This document shows positions 47,356-56,712 of a stretch of 64,000 bases of DNA, in pieces. The notes beneath the pieces were generated by a model. The model did not search any database, was not told where the DNA came from, and saw only the letters and a list, made by a program, of their open reading frames with translations. The translations under genes were made by a program, and so were the position numbers. Origin of the DNA: Rhodococcus tibetensis (GTDB lineage: Bacteria > Actinomycetota > Actinomycetes > Mycobacteriales > Mycobacteriaceae); the NCBI RefSeq assembly GCF_024438035.1, contig NZ_JANFQF010000001.1, positions 434,001 to 498,000 of the forward strand. The letters are read 5' to 3'. How positions within the stretch are numbered: the first letter of the stretch is position 1; each line of letters begins with the position of its first letter.

Positions 47356-48438
47356 CGACTCCAGGTACCGGGTGAGTTCGCGCGCGGCGGCTTGCCCCGC
47401 ACGATTGGCGCCGATGGTCGACGACGACGGCCCGTAACCGACCAGGTGGATCCGCGGATCGGCCGCTACCTGGGTGGCCAGCCGTCCGGTCATCTCGATG
47501 CCGCCGCCCGGTCCGCGGAGTCGCAGCGGGGCCAGATGGTCGAGCGAACTCCGAAAGCCCGTGCACCACAGGATCACGTCGGCGTCCTGCTCGCGCCCAT
47601 CTGCCCAACGGACACCGGTGGCCGTGATCTCGCTGAACATCGGCAACCGCTCCAGCACCCCGCGTTCGCGGGCGGCGCGAATAGCGGGAGTCACCGGCAG
47701 ACCGGTCACGGACACCACCGATCCCGGCGGGAGACCGCGGCGGACCCGATCCTCGACGAGGGCGACCGCGGCACGACCGATCTCGGGTGTGAACGGCTCG
47801 TCCCGGAACTCGGGCAGGCGGCGGGTGACCCACGTGGTGGTGGTGACCCGGGAGATCTCGTCCAGCAATTGCACCGCCGAGATGCCGCCGCCGACAACCA
47901 GCACGTGGCGTCCCGCGAACTGCTGCGCCGACGAGTAGTCCTTGGTGTGCACCTGCTGTCCGCCGAACAACTCGGCGCCCGGATAGCGCGGAATGAACGG
48001 GCGCTCCCAGGTGCCCGTGGCATTGACGAGTCCGCGTGCCGTGAAAGTGCCGGTGTCGGTCTCGATCCGCAACCGTTGGCCTCGGGCACACACCACACGC
48101 GTGTGCACGGGCCGGTGCACCGGCAATTCGAACTGCTTCTCGTACGTCGCGAAGTACTGAGGAACGGCGGTCGACGCCTGAACCTGGGCCGCCGCCGCAT
48201 CGGCGACCTCGACACCCACCGCATCGGCGAAAGTGAGGCCGGGAAGATCGTGCACTCCGTTGACCGTGCTCAGGGTCAGTGACGGCCAGCGGTACTGCCA
48301 GGCGCCCCCGGGCCCGGCCGCATGGTCGAGAACTACGAACCCGGTCTCGGGCTCCACCCCGAACTTGCGCAGGTAGTAGGCGACGGACAACCCTGCCTGA
48401 CCGGCCCCGATCACCACCACGTCGATGTCGCTACTCAT
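47347..48438 (-). CDS. FAD/NAD(P)-dependent monooxygenase-like oxidoreductase
   Basis: A 363-residue flavoprotein of the flavin-containing monooxygenase/CzcO-like group. The FAD Rossmann motif GAGQAGLS is near residue 12 and a second nucleotide motif VVGGGISAVQ is near residue 165. Between them lies GTWERPFIPRYPG, close to the family fingerprint. Members oxygenate S, N or ketone groups, or act as plain reductases. ATG 48438 follows GGAGGTAAG at the right distance; the longer start at 48456 includes that ribosome site. It is divergent from the EchA6-like gene, and its stop lies in a tandem repeat shared with the lipase gene. Confidence 0.87.
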   Translation of the reverse strand: MSSDIDVVVIGAGQAGLSVAYYLRKFGVEPETGFVVLDHAAGPGGAWQYRWPSLTLSTVNGVHDLPGLTFADAVGVEVADAAAAQVQASTAVPQYFATYEKQFELPVHRPVHTRVVCARGQRLRIETDTGTFTARGLVNATGTWERPFIPRYPGAELFGGQQVHTKDYSSAQQFAGRHVLVVGGGISAVQLLDEISRVTTTTWVTRRLPEFRDEPFTPEIGRAAVALVEDRVRRGLPPGSVVSVTGLPVTPAIRAARERGVLERLPMFSEITATGVRWADGREQDADVILWCTGFRSSLDHLAPLRLRGPGGGIEMTGRLATQVAADPRIHLVGYGPSSSTIGANRAGQAAARELTRYLESAT

Positions 48439-48581
48439 GTTCGTCCTTACCTCCACCTAGACAACTATCCGACTGGCTCCTGTGTTCCGGCCGTCCCGGC
48501 GTGTGGTTGGCTGGCAGCGGTCCAGTCGGGTGGGCACGTCAGCAACGCAATGGACAGCAAGCACGAGGAAAGCGAGTGGAC

Positions 48582-49313
48582 ATGATCGGGACGAGTCGTG
48601 ACGGCGACGTCTTCACCCTCGAATTACAACGCCCCGACCGCCGGAACGCCCTGAACACCGAGATTTGCGAGCGCCTGCGCGAGGAGATGGAGAAGTCCGT
48701 GACCGACGGCGGACGAGTGATCGTGCTCACCGGACAGGGCACCGCGTTCTGCGCGGGAGCCGATCTGTCGGGCGACGTGTACGCCGACGGGTTCACCGAC
48801 ACGCTGCTCGAGATGCTGCACACCATCGACTCGGTCCCCGTCCCGGTGATCGCCGCGATCAACGGTCCCGCCATCGGCGCAGGAAGCCAACTGGCCCTCG
48901 CCGCCGACCTGCGGGTGGTGGCCCCCGAAGCGCGTTTCGCCATCCCGGCTGCCAAGCTCGGTATCTCCGTCGACCGGTGGACCGTGCACCGGCTGGCGTC
49001 GCTGATCGGCGGCGGCCCGGCCCGCACCATCCTTCTCGGGGCCGAGGAGGTCGGTGCCGACGAGGCCCTCGCCCACGGTCTCGCCAACAAGCGTGGCGAC
49101 CTCGCGGTCGCACAGCGCTGGGCGCACTCCATCGCCCGGCTTGCCCCGCTGTCGTTGCAGCACCTCAAGATGGTTCTCAACGACGACGGCACGCAGAGCC
49201 CGCCGCCGCCCGAGCAGCTCGCCGCACTCCATGCCGCGTGGAAGAGCTACGACGCCCACGAAGCACGGATGGCACGCGCGGAGAAGCGGCCCCCGGTGTT
49301 CCGGGGCCGATAG
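48582..49313 (+). CDS. echA6: Crotonase-fold protein without catalytic glutamates (EchA6-like)
   Basis: A 243-residue enoyl-CoA hydratase-fold protein with the family core GTAFCAGADLSGD and INGPAIGAG. Both hydratase glutamates are missing. The one expected in GGGCEL is replaced in GAGSQLALAADL (Q103), and the one expected in QPE-LLG is replaced in IPAAKLG (A123). In M. tuberculosis EchA6 (Rv0905, also 243 residues) the same losses make it an acyl-CoA binder that escorts fatty acyl-CoA to the mycolic-acid FAS-II system rather than a hydratase. ATG 48582 follows GAGGAAAG; GTG 48576 is an in-frame alternative. It is the first gene of the segment running to the metallo-beta-lactamase protein. Confidence 0.86.
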   Translation: MIGTSRDGDVFTLELQRPDRRNALNTEICERLREEMEKSVTDGGRVIVLTGQGTAFCAGADLSGDVYADGFTDTLLEMLHTIDSVPVPVIAAINGPAIGAGSQLALAADLRVVAPEARFAIPAAKLGISVDRWTVHRLASLIGGGPARTILLGAEEVGADEALAHGLANKRGDLAVAQRWAHSIARLAPLSLQHLKMVLNDDGTQSPPPPEQLAALHAAWKSYDAHEARMARAEKRPPVFRGR

Positions 49314-49357
49314 TCGGCCCCGGCACCTACCGCGCACTCGTGGTTACAGTTGTCGGG

Positions 49358-50473
49358 ATGAACGCGAAACGCGCTGTGACCACTGTCCTGGCAACTGCCA
49401 CACTCGGGTGGCTGACGAGGGCTGCGTGGGGACTGCCCGCGCAGATCGGGGCATCCCGCGCCAAGGTGCGTCCCTACGCCGCGGTGTCGCCGAGATACCG
49501 GGGCAAGCAGTTCCACAACTCCGATCCGGGCAGCACGATGCTGCCCGGATCGGAGACCGGAATTTTGAAGGCGCTCATCACCCGGGGTGCGGCGGGCCGA
49601 CCGCGCAGGCCGATTCCCTTGGCCACGCCTCTCGCACCGGTCGAGGCAGCCGACGTCGCGGTCACCTGGTACGGCCATTCGAGCGTGCTCGTCGAGGTCG
49701 ACGGCTACCGGGTGCTGGCCGATCCGGTGTGGAGTCGCCGGGTGTCGCCGTCGACGTTCCTCGGTCCGTCGCGTATGCATCCCACACCCGTGCCACTGTT
49801 AGACCTGCCTGCGGTGGACGCCATCGTCATCTCGCACGATCACTACGACCACCTCGACATGGCGACGGTGCGGGAACTCACCTCCAGCCAAAAGGCGCCG
49901 TTCGTCGTCCCGGTCGGGCTCGGCGCGCACCTGCGCCGGTGGCGGGTGCCGGAGGAGCGGATCGTCGAACTCGACTGGGACGAGGCGACCACGGTGGGTG
50001 CGCTCACGCTGACATGCACCGAAGCACGGCACTTCTCCGGTCGCGGGCTCGTCCGCAACACCACGCAGTGGGCGTCGTGGGTTCTCGCCGGCCCCGAGCG
50101 CAAGGTGTTCTTCGGTGGTGACAGCGGGTACACCCCGAGGTTCGCGGACCTCGGTCGCCGCTACGGGCCGTTCGATCTGACGCTGTTGCCGGTCGGCGCC
50201 TACGACCCGCGTTGGGCCGACATCCACATGAACCCGGAAGAGGCGGTGCAGACACACACCGACCTCGAACAGGGTGACGCCACCCGGGGGCTGCTGGTTC
50301 CCGTGCACTGGGCAACGTTCAATCTCGCCTTTCACGCGTGGTCCGAACCGATCGTCCGGCTCGTCGAGGCCGCGAAGGCCAGCGGCACGACGGTCGCCGT
50401 GCCCATGCCGGGCCAGCGCATCGACGTGGCCAAGCCGACTCCGCAGACGCCGTGGTGGATCACCCTCGGCTGA
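49358..50473 (+). CDS. Metallo-beta-lactamase-fold hydrolase (UlaG/NAPE-PLD-like)
   Basis: A 371-residue metallohydrolase (Rv0906 type). After an N-terminal signal-like or membrane stretch (about 5-25) the domain shows WYGHSSVLVEVDGYRVLADPVW, the zinc motif HDHYDHLD near residue 165, TEARHFSGRG near 235, GGDSGYTP near 258 and HMNPEEAV near 295. The layout is closest to NAPE-hydrolysing phospholipase D and UlaG-like lactonases, so a phospholipid or phosphodiester substrate is plausible. It starts 45 bases after the EchA6-like gene and precedes ctpE, the same order as Rv0905-Rv0906-Rv0908. Confidence 0.9.
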   Translation: MNAKRAVTTVLATATLGWLTRAAWGLPAQIGASRAKVRPYAAVSPRYRGKQFHNSDPGSTMLPGSETGILKALITRGAAGRPRRPIPLATPLAPVEAADVAVTWYGHSSVLVEVDGYRVLADPVWSRRVSPSTFLGPSRMHPTPVPLLDLPAVDAIVISHDHYDHLDMATVRELTSSQKAPFVVPVGLGAHLRRWRVPEERIVELDWDEATTVGALTLTCTEARHFSGRGLVRNTTQWASWVLAGPERKVFFGGDSGYTPRFADLGRRYGPFDLTLLPVGAYDPRWADIHMNPEEAVQTHTDLEQGDATRGLLVPVHWATFNLAFHAWSEPIVRLVEAAKASGTTVAVPMPGQRIDVAKPTPQTPWWITLG

Positions 50474-50586
50474 TCTGTCGGACCGGGTGCCGGGTGCTCA
50501 CTTCATCTCGTTCGGGAAGCTGTCCTGGATCGGGTCGATCGGCGGGGTGACCGCCCGTCGTCGCCTCGTTGCGTAGCCTTTGGATC

Positions 50587-53037
50587 ATGGCGTACGACGA
50601 GACCGGTACGGACGGCATTGCAGTTCTCGCTGCGGACGGCTTGACCGCCGACCAGGTTGCGGAGCGGGTGGCCGCGGGCAAGACCAACGACGTGCCGGAC
50701 CGCGCCAGCCGGTCGATTCGCGACATCGTGCGCGCCAACGTCTTCACGCGGATCAACGCGATCCTCGGCATTCTGCTCGGCATCGTCCTGGCGACGGGTT
50801 CGATCATCGACGGGATGTTCGGCCTGCTCATCATTGCGAACAGTGGCATCGGCATCATCCAGGAAGTGCGCGCCAAGCGGACTCTGGACAAACTCGCGAT
50901 CGTCAGCCAGACCAAACCTGTGGTGCGCCGGGACGGGACAGCCGTGGCGATGGCACCCCGCGAGGTGGTGCTCGACGACCTCATCGAACTGGGGTCGGGC
51001 GACCAGATCGTCGTCGACGGTGTCGTGGTGGAGGCGAGCGCGCTCGACATCGACGAATCGCTGCTCACCGGTGAGGCCGACCCCGTGCACAAATCGGTCG
51101 GTGATCCGGTTCTGTCGGGGAGTTTCGTCGCTGCCGGCAGCGGCTGCTACCGCGCGACGAAGGTGGGCAGTGACGCCTACGCCGCGAAACTAGCGGAGGA
51201 GGCAAGCAAGTTCACGCTCGTGCACTCCGAGTTGCGCAGCGGGATCGACAAGATCCTGAAGTTCATCACCTACCTGATGATTCCGGCCGGGTTGCTCATC
51301 ATCTACAACCAGTTGTTCTCGAGCGGCCAGTCGCTGCGACCGGCGTTGAACGGCATGGTGGCGGCACTGGTGCCGATGGTCCCTGAAGGACTGGTCCTGA
51401 TGACGTCGATCGCGTTCGCGGTCGGCGTCGTACGGCTCGGACAGCGCCAGTGTCTCGTACAGGAGTTGCCCGCCATCGAAGGGCTCGCCCGGGTAGACGT
51501 GGTCTGCGCCGACAAGACCGGCACACTCACCGAGAACGGGATGCGCCTGTCCGAACTGCGTTGCGCCGAACCCGAAGACGCCGGGCCGGCAGGTGTTGCA
51601 CTCGCCGCCATGGCGGCAGACGACCCACGCCCCAATGCGAGTGTCCTGGCGATCAGAGAGGCGTTCCCGGACAACCCCGGCTGGGGTGAAGCGACAGCGC
51701 AGGCACCGTTCTCGTCGGCGAAGAAGTGGAGCGGACAGTCTTACGGCTCCCATGGGAACTGGGTGCTCGGCGCACCGGACGTTCTCCTGGACCCGGGCAG
51801 CGTCATGGCTCGGCAGGCGGAGGATGCGGGTGCGTCGGGGCTGCGGGTGCTGCTGCTCGGCAGCTGCGACGTTCCGGTCGACCATCCGGCGGCGCCGGGT
51901 GTCGTCACGCCTCGCGCTCTGGTGATCCTGGAGCAGCGGGTGCGACCCGATGCGCGCGGCACCCTCGAGTACTTCGCGAGCCAGAACGTCACGGTGAAGG
52001 TGATTTCCGGGGACAACGCCGTGTCGGTCGGGGCCGTGGCCGGGTCGCTCGGCCTCCCCGGTGGTGAGCGACCCGTGGATGCACGCACCCTCCCGTCGGA
52101 CCCCGAGAGCCTCGCCGACACACTCGAGGATTCCACCACCTTCGGCCGGGTACGGCCGGATCAGAAGCGGGAAATGGTGGCAGCGTTGCAATCTCGCGGC
52201 CACACGGTCGCGATGACGGGTGACGGGGTCAACGACGTTCTCGCGCTCAAGGACGCCGACATCGGGGTATCGATGGGATCGGGAAGCCCCGCGACACGGG
52301 CTGTGGCGCAGATCGTGCTGCTGGACAACAAGTTCGCCACGTTGCCGTACGTGGTCGGTGAGGGCCGCCGGGTGATCGGCAACATCGAACGCGTCTCCAA
52401 TCTCTTCCTCACCAAGACCGTTTACTCGGTGCTACTGGCGTTCCTGATCGGCCTGACGGGCGCGCTGTCGCAAGTATTCGATTTCGAACCGGTGCCGTAC
52501 CCCTTTCTGCCGAGGCACGTGACCATAGCCGCGTGGTTCACCATCGGCATTCCCGCGTTCATCCTCTCGCTCGCACCCAACAACGAACGTGCCCGCTCCG
52601 GCTTCGTGCCGCGGGTCATGCGGCTGGCGGTGCCGTCGGGCGTGATCATCGGCGTCACGACGTTCATTTCGTATCTCCTGGTCTATGCCGGGCCCGAGCA
52701 GACCCAGACACAGAAGGTGCAGGCGGGCACATCGGCACTGATCACCCTCATCATGATCGCGTTGTGGGTGCTCGCGGTCGTCGCCCGCCCGTACGTGTGG
52801 TGGAAACTGGTACTGATCTTCGGGTCGGTCGCGGCATACCTCGTCCTGTTCGCACTCCCGTTCACGCGGACGTTCTTCGAGCTCGACCCCACCAATGTGG
52901 CTGCCACGACGTCGGCGCTCGCGTGCGGTCTCGTCGGCGTGGTTCTCGTCGAGGTGGCGTGGTGGGTGACGGGGCGCTTGCACGGAGAGCATCGACGACT
53001 CTTCGCACCACCGGAAGATCTGCCGGGCCGCCAGTGA
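50587..53037 (+). CDS. ctpE: P-type cation ATPase CtpE
   Basis: An 816-residue P-type ATPase. The phosphorylation motif is [12 protein letters not shown] near residue 305, the actuator loop has SLLTGEADP near residue 160, and the hinge is [16 protein letters not shown] near residue 540. About ten membrane helices lie in pairs around residues 52-95, 222-280 and 600-800. It is the CtpE subgroup (Rv0908), a Ca2+ uptake pump needed for cell-surface integrity in mycobacteria. The ATG at 50587 is the better start; the frame opens six codons earlier. It sits between the Rv0906-type hydrolase and the Rv0909-type antitoxin gene, as in M. tuberculosis. Confidence 0.95.
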   Translation: MAYDETGTDGIAVLAADGLTADQVAERVAAGKTNDVPDRASRSIRDIVRANVFTRINAILGILLGIVLATGSIIDGMFGLLIIANSGIGIIQEVRAKRTLDKLAIVSQTKPVVRRDGTAVAMAPREVVLDDLIELGSGDQIVVDGVVVEASALDIDESLLTGEADPVHKSVGDPVLSGSFVAAGSGCYRATKVGSDAYAAKLAEEASKFTLVHSELRSGIDKILKFITYLMIPAGLLIIYNQLFSSGQSLRPALNGMVAALVPMVPEGLVLMTSIAFAVGVVRLGQRQCLVQELPAIEGLARVDVVCADKTGTLTENGMRLSELRCAEPEDAGPAGVALAAMAADDPRPNASVLAIREAFPDNPGWGEATAQAPFSSAKKWSGQSYGSHGNWVLGAPDVLLDPGSVMARQAEDAGASGLRVLLLGSCDVPVDHPAAPGVVTPRALVILEQRVRPDARGTLEYFASQNVTVKVISGDNAVSVGAVAGSLGLPGGERPVDARTLPSDPESLADTLEDSTTFGRVRPDQKREMVAALQSRGHTVAMTGDGVNDVLALKDADIGVSMGSGSPATRAVAQIVLLDNKFATLPYVVGEGRRVIGNIERVSNLFLTKTVYSVLLAFLIGLTGALSQVFDFEPVPYPFLPRHVTIAAWFTIGIPAFILSLAPNNERARSGFVPRVMRLAVPSGVIIGVTTFISYLLVYAGPEQTQTQKVQAGTSALITLIMIALWVLAVVARPYVWWKLVLIFGSVAAYLVLFALPFTRTFFELDPTNVAATTSALACGLVGVVLVEVAWWVTGRLHGEHRRLFAPPEDLPGRQ

Positions 53038-53191
53038 GGGCGGCGGCTCGAGGACCAGCGAGAGTGCCCGAGCACCGGGCCTGATACCGGGACCGTTGGC
53101 GTCGGCGGCTCGATGCTGTGAGACTGGTTGCGCTGCGAGTGTTCGATCTCGCGCAGAGGCTAGGTGCGCAAGCACCGGAGGAGGAAGAACG

Positions 53192-53383
53192 ATGAGTTTT
53201 GCCGACACACTGAAGGGCCTGCTGGGCAAGGGAAAGGCCGCGGCATCACAGAACGCGGACAAGGTTCACGGCGCCATCGACAAGGCCGCCGACATCGCGG
53301 ACAGCAAGACCGGCCGCAAGTACAGCGACAAGATCGACAAGGCTGCCGACGCCGCGAAGAAGGCCGTTCCTCCCAAGGAATGA
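53192..53383 (+). CDS. Rv0909/MT0933-family antitoxin
   Basis: A 63-residue charged helical protein beginning MSFADTLKGLLGKGKAAASQ, rich in Lys, Asp and Ala, with the repeat-like KVHGAIDKAADIAD and KYSDKIDKAADAAKK. It is the MT0933/Rv0909 type, annotated as the antitoxin of the Rv0909-Rv0910 pair. No DNA-binding domain is visible, so neutralisation would be by direct binding. It has GGAGGAGGAAG upstream of ATG 53192. In M. tuberculosis the toxin gene follows immediately; here the toxin homologue lies 9.7 kb downstream and a strong terminator follows this gene. Confidence 0.82.
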   Translation: MSFADTLKGLLGKGKAAASQNADKVHGAIDKAADIADSKTGRKYSDKIDKAADAAKKAVPPKE

Positions 53384-53402
53384 CCATCCTTCCCGTCTAG
53401 TT

Positions 53403-53438
53403 CGTGTGGGCCCCGGTTCTCGAGCCGGGGCCCACACG
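53403..53438 (+). terminator. Strong terminator after the antitoxin gene
   Basis: A perfect 14-bp GC-rich stem (53403-53416 with 53425-53438) with an 8-base loop starts 20 bases after the antitoxin stop and 52 bases before the antiporter gene. It separates the antitoxin transcript from the following operon. Confidence 0.82.
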
Positions 53439-53489
53439 CGTCTGCGGTCATGAGCCGCGATCTCGGGGCGGGCACGGCACAATCGAAGT

Positions 53490-55118
53490 GTGAACGGCGT
53501 CCTCGTGCTCCTCGTCATCATCGCGGCCATCGCTGTGACGAGTCTCGCCAAGCGCCGGGATCTGCAGCCACCACTGGTTCTGGTGACGATCGGCGCGATC
53601 GCCTCCTTCATCCCTGGCCTACCGCGCCTCGAGCTCGACCCGGAAGCCATCCTCGGAGTTGTGCTGCCGCCGCTCCTGTATTCGGCGGCCCTCAAGTTTT
53701 CGGTGGCCACCTTCCGCCGTCACCTCGGGCCCATCCTCCGGCTCGGCATCTTCACAGTGCTGGCCACGGCTTTTGCCGTCGCCTTCTTCGCCTCGTGGTT
53801 GTCGCCGGAGCTGACGCTGGGAGCAGCCCTGGTGCTCGGAGCCGTGGTCGCGCCGACGGACGCGGTCAGCGCTGTCGCTGTCGGCCGCAGGCTCGGGTTG
53901 CCGAATCGGGTGATCGCCATACTCACCGGTGAGGGCCTGGTGAACGATGCCACCGCCCTGACACTGTTCGCCGTGGCCGTCTCGGCCGTGGTCGGGACGG
54001 ATGTTCCGGTTCACCCGGTGCTGTTCTTCGTCTACGAGGTGGTCGGTGGAGTGGTGGTCGGGCTGGTCCTCGCGAAGATCGTGGAGTGGGTCCGCCGACG
54101 CATGTACGACTCGCCGCTGGAAACGGTGCTGGGGCTGATGCTTCCCTTCGCGGCGTACCTCGCCGCCGGGCAACTGCACGCCTCCGGCGTCCTCGCGGTG
54201 GTCACGGCTGGATTTCTGATGGGCCACAAGGCAACCGACGCGTCGGTGTCCACCCGCATCCAGGAGCGGTCCCTGTGGGAGAGCGTGGACCTCGTACTCG
54301 AGATGTTCGTATTCGCCTACATGGGCTTGCAGCTCAAGTTCGTGATCGGCGACGTCCGCGACAACGGGTTGCCGGTGCACCACATCTTCTTCTACGGCTT
54401 CGCAGTCCTCTTCGTCGTGATGGCGGTGCGACCGGCGTGGATATTGCTGCACCGGCTTCGCCGCCGCGTCGGTCTGGTGGTGCGGACGCCGGGCAACACC
54501 GTGGAACTGGGCTGGCGCGAAAGCCTCGTGGTGTCGTGGGCCGGTATGCGCGGGGTGGTCACGATCGCCGCCGCGGCCGGTATCCCCATGACGCTCGCGA
54601 GCGGAGCGCCTTTCCCGGGCCGCGAAGTGATCCAGGCCATCGCCTTCGTGGTCGCGGTGGGAACCCTGCTCATCCAGGGCGCCACGATGCCGCTGCTGAT
54701 CCGAGTACTCGATCTTGCCGACCCCCTCGAACGTCAGCGGGAAGAGGAACAGGTGAAGCACGCGCGCACCATCTCACGCGAGGCGGGGGACCGGTTCCTC
54801 GACGGATTCGCCGAGCATCCGCCCTCAGGGGTCGACCCCGCAGAAGTGACCGACATTCTGACACGGGTACGCCGATCGATGCGGGCACGGTCGCAAGCCG
54901 AAGAGGCGGAAGAGCCCGGTGCGAAGGCGCGGGCCGGCGTGGTCTTCGACGACATCCGGCGGGCAGCGCTGCGGGCGCAGCGGCAGGCGCTGATCGATGC
55001 CCGCGATACAGGCACCCTCGATGACGAGGTGATGCGTACCGTATTGGAAAGCCTCGACGTGGAAGAGGCTGCAGCGGAAGAGCGGGTCCGAAGGCGTCGA
55101 GAATGGGGTGCGCGATGA
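53490..55118 (+). CDS. Na+/H+ antiporter, NhaP/CPA1 type
   Basis: A 542-residue monovalent cation/proton antiporter with about 12 membrane helices in the first 410 residues. The ion-binding pair of this family is seen in GAVVAPTDAVSAV and GEGLVNDATALTLF (the ND motif), with the later conserved GMRGVVTIAAA. A charged, mainly helical cytosolic tail of about 130 residues (with many Arg and Glu) follows and may regulate transport. GTG 53490 is the start and there is no good ribosome site beyond GAAGTG. Its stop overlaps the lipase lipoprotein gene by four bases (ATGA), so it leads a coupled operon reaching the LytS/LytTR pair and symporters. Confidence 0.9.
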   Translation: MNGVLVLLVIIAAIAVTSLAKRRDLQPPLVLVTIGAIASFIPGLPRLELDPEAILGVVLPPLLYSAALKFSVATFRRHLGPILRLGIFTVLATAFAVAFFASWLSPELTLGAALVLGAVVAPTDAVSAVAVGRRLGLPNRVIAILTGEGLVNDATALTLFAVAVSAVVGTDVPVHPVLFFVYEVVGGVVVGLVLAKIVEWVRRRMYDSPLETVLGLMLPFAAYLAAGQLHASGVLAVVTAGFLMGHKATDASVSTRIQERSLWESVDLVLEMFVFAYMGLQLKFVIGDVRDNGLPVHHIFFYGFAVLFVVMAVRPAWILLHRLRRRVGLVVRTPGNTVELGWRESLVVSWAGMRGVVTIAAAAGIPMTLASGAPFPGREVIQAIAFVVAVGTLLIQGATMPLLIRVLDLADPLERQREEEQVKHARTISREAGDRFLDGFAEHPPSGVDPAEVTDILTRVRRSMRARSQAEEAEEPGAKARAGVVFDDIRRAALRAQRQALIDARDTGTLDDEVMRTVLESLDVEEAAAEERVRRRREWGAR

Positions 55119-56350
55119 CAGGTCCGTCGAGACGGCGTCCGGGATGGTCCGTTCTACTCGCCCTTACCGGTGTCGTGGCGCTGACTGCGTGCGGGGCGGA
55201 CGCGTCCGCCCCGTCCCCTCCTCCCGCAGCGACCTCCAGCCCGCAATTCCCGCCTGCTCCCACGGGAACCGAGCGCGGCGCGCTGACCTCGCAGAATCCG
55301 GTGGCCGCCATCGACGAGGCGATCACGAATCTGGGGGCGACGGCCACTCGTGTGCTCTACCGGTCGACGTCCGGTGTCGACGGAGCCGGCACCGAAGTGG
55401 TGGGCACCGTGTTCACACCGGCAGGACCCGCTCCCGAGGGCGGTTGGCCGGTAGTCACGGTGGGGCACGGCACCACTGGAGTCACCGACGACTGTGCACC
55501 CTCGGCGTCACCGACGCTGTCGGGCACGACCGGACTCGTCGCGCCGCTTCTGCAGGCGGGGTATGTGGTGACTGTCAGTGACTATCAAGGCCTCGGCACC
55601 GACGGCCCGCACCCCTACCTCGAACCCGTCACCGCGGCCTACAACCTCATCGACGCTGTCCGAGCAGCTCGCAACGTGGTGCCCACTGCGTCGACGCGCT
55701 GGGCTGCGGTGGGGATCTCGCAGGGTGGTCAGGCGTCGTGGGCGGCAGCCGAACATGCGGACGACTACGGGGACGGGCTCGAGTTTTTCGGGTCGGCGAA
55801 CCTGTCGCCCGCGGCTGATCTGTCGGCCATCATGGACGACGGCACCGCTGCCCCGTTGTCGTTGCCGCAGAAAATGTTCCTGCCGTATCTCCTGGAGGGC
55901 CTTTCGGTGCTGCATCCGGAACTCGATCCGGCCGACTACATGCGCGGCGTGCTCGCCGACAACCCCGAGGTCACGCTGTCGTGCGTCACGGCGAGGTTGT
56001 CCGAGAAGTGGACCGTGGCAACCCAGCTCACCCCGGCCGACACGGGACCGCGCACCGCAGCCGCCGCCGAACGGATGAACGGCTGGCTCGAGGACACCGC
56101 GCTGCCTCGCGAGCGTGCCGAGGGACCGATGCTCGTTGTGGTCGGCGAACGTGACAATCTCATTCTGCCGCAATGGACTTCGGAAGCCGTCGACAAAGCG
56201 TGCGAACAGGGTGATGTGATCGAGTTCGAATCCCGACCGGGCGAGGGACACGCCGACGGACGGGCCGTGCCCGGTGCGGTGCAGTGGATCGCCGACCGCT
56301 TCGCCGGTGTACCGGCGCCGAATACCTGTGGCGAAGGCGGGACGCCGTGA
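55115..56350 (+). CDS. Lipase/esterase lipoprotein, LIP family
   Basis: A 411-residue alpha/beta hydrolase anchored as a lipoprotein. The lipobox VALTACG lies near residue 26 and a Pro/Ser/Ala-rich linker follows. The fold matches the lipase at 46216: oxyanion segment VGHGTTGV, nucleophile VGISQGGQAS near residue 200, probable acid in VVGERDN and His in PGEGHADGR near residue 385. It would act on lipid esters at the outer face of the membrane. Its ATG overlaps the antiporter stop by four bases, and its stop overlaps the GTG of the next gene by four bases, so it is embedded in a tightly coupled operon. Confidence 0.87.
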   Translation: MTGPSRRRPGWSVLLALTGVVALTACGADASAPSPPPAATSSPQFPPAPTGTERGALTSQNPVAAIDEAITNLGATATRVLYRSTSGVDGAGTEVVGTVFTPAGPAPEGGWPVVTVGHGTTGVTDDCAPSASPTLSGTTGLVAPLLQAGYVVTVSDYQGLGTDGPHPYLEPVTAAYNLIDAVRAARNVVPTASTRWAAVGISQGGQASWAAAEHADDYGDGLEFFGSANLSPAADLSAIMDDGTAAPLSLPQKMFLPYLLEGLSVLHPELDPADYMRGVLADNPEVTLSCVTARLSEKWTVATQLTPADTGPRTAAAAERMNGWLEDTALPRERAEGPMLVVVGERDNLILPQWTSEAVDKACEQGDVIEFESRPGEGHADGRAVPGAVQWIADRFAGVPAPNTCGEGGTP

Positions 56351-56712
56351 GCGAGTCTCTGATCGAGCGGCTGCGAGCGCTGTGCCTGGCATTGCCTGAA
56401 GCCACCGAACGCGTCAGTCACGGGGAACCGGCGTGGTTCGTCCGCCGGTCACCCCAGTTCGCGACCCTCGCAGACCATCACCACGACGACCGCATGTCAT
56501 TCTGGGCCGCCGCTCCCGCTGGCGCGCAGCAGGATTGGGTTCGGCGCAACGAGGAACGATTCTTCGTGCCGCCCTACGTCGGCGGTCGAGGATGGGTGGG
56601 TGTGTACCTCGACGTGCCGCAGGATTGGCGGGACATCGCGGACATCGTCGAGGAGGCATACCGCACTGTGGCTCCGAAAACTCTGATCGCTCGACTGGAC
56701 GCCGGAGAATGA
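56347..56712 (+). CDS. MmcQ/YjbR-family protein
   Basis: A 121-residue protein of the YjbR/MmcQ fold, a small alpha-beta domain sometimes called DNA-binding but without proven function. The translation VSESLIERLRALCLALPEATERVSHGEPAWFV with the later FFVPPYVGGRGWVGVYLD is characteristic. The GTG at 56347 overlaps the stop of the lipase gene (GTGA), and its own stop overlaps the ATG of the kinase gene (ATGA). It is thus translated together with a secreted enzyme and a sensor kinase. That linkage suggests nothing specific beyond shared expression. Confidence 0.88.
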   Translation: MSESLIERLRALCLALPEATERVSHGEPAWFVRRSPQFATLADHHHDDRMSFWAAAPAGAQQDWVRRNEERFFVPPYVGGRGWVGVYLDVPQDWRDIADIVEEAYRTVAPKTLIARLDAGE

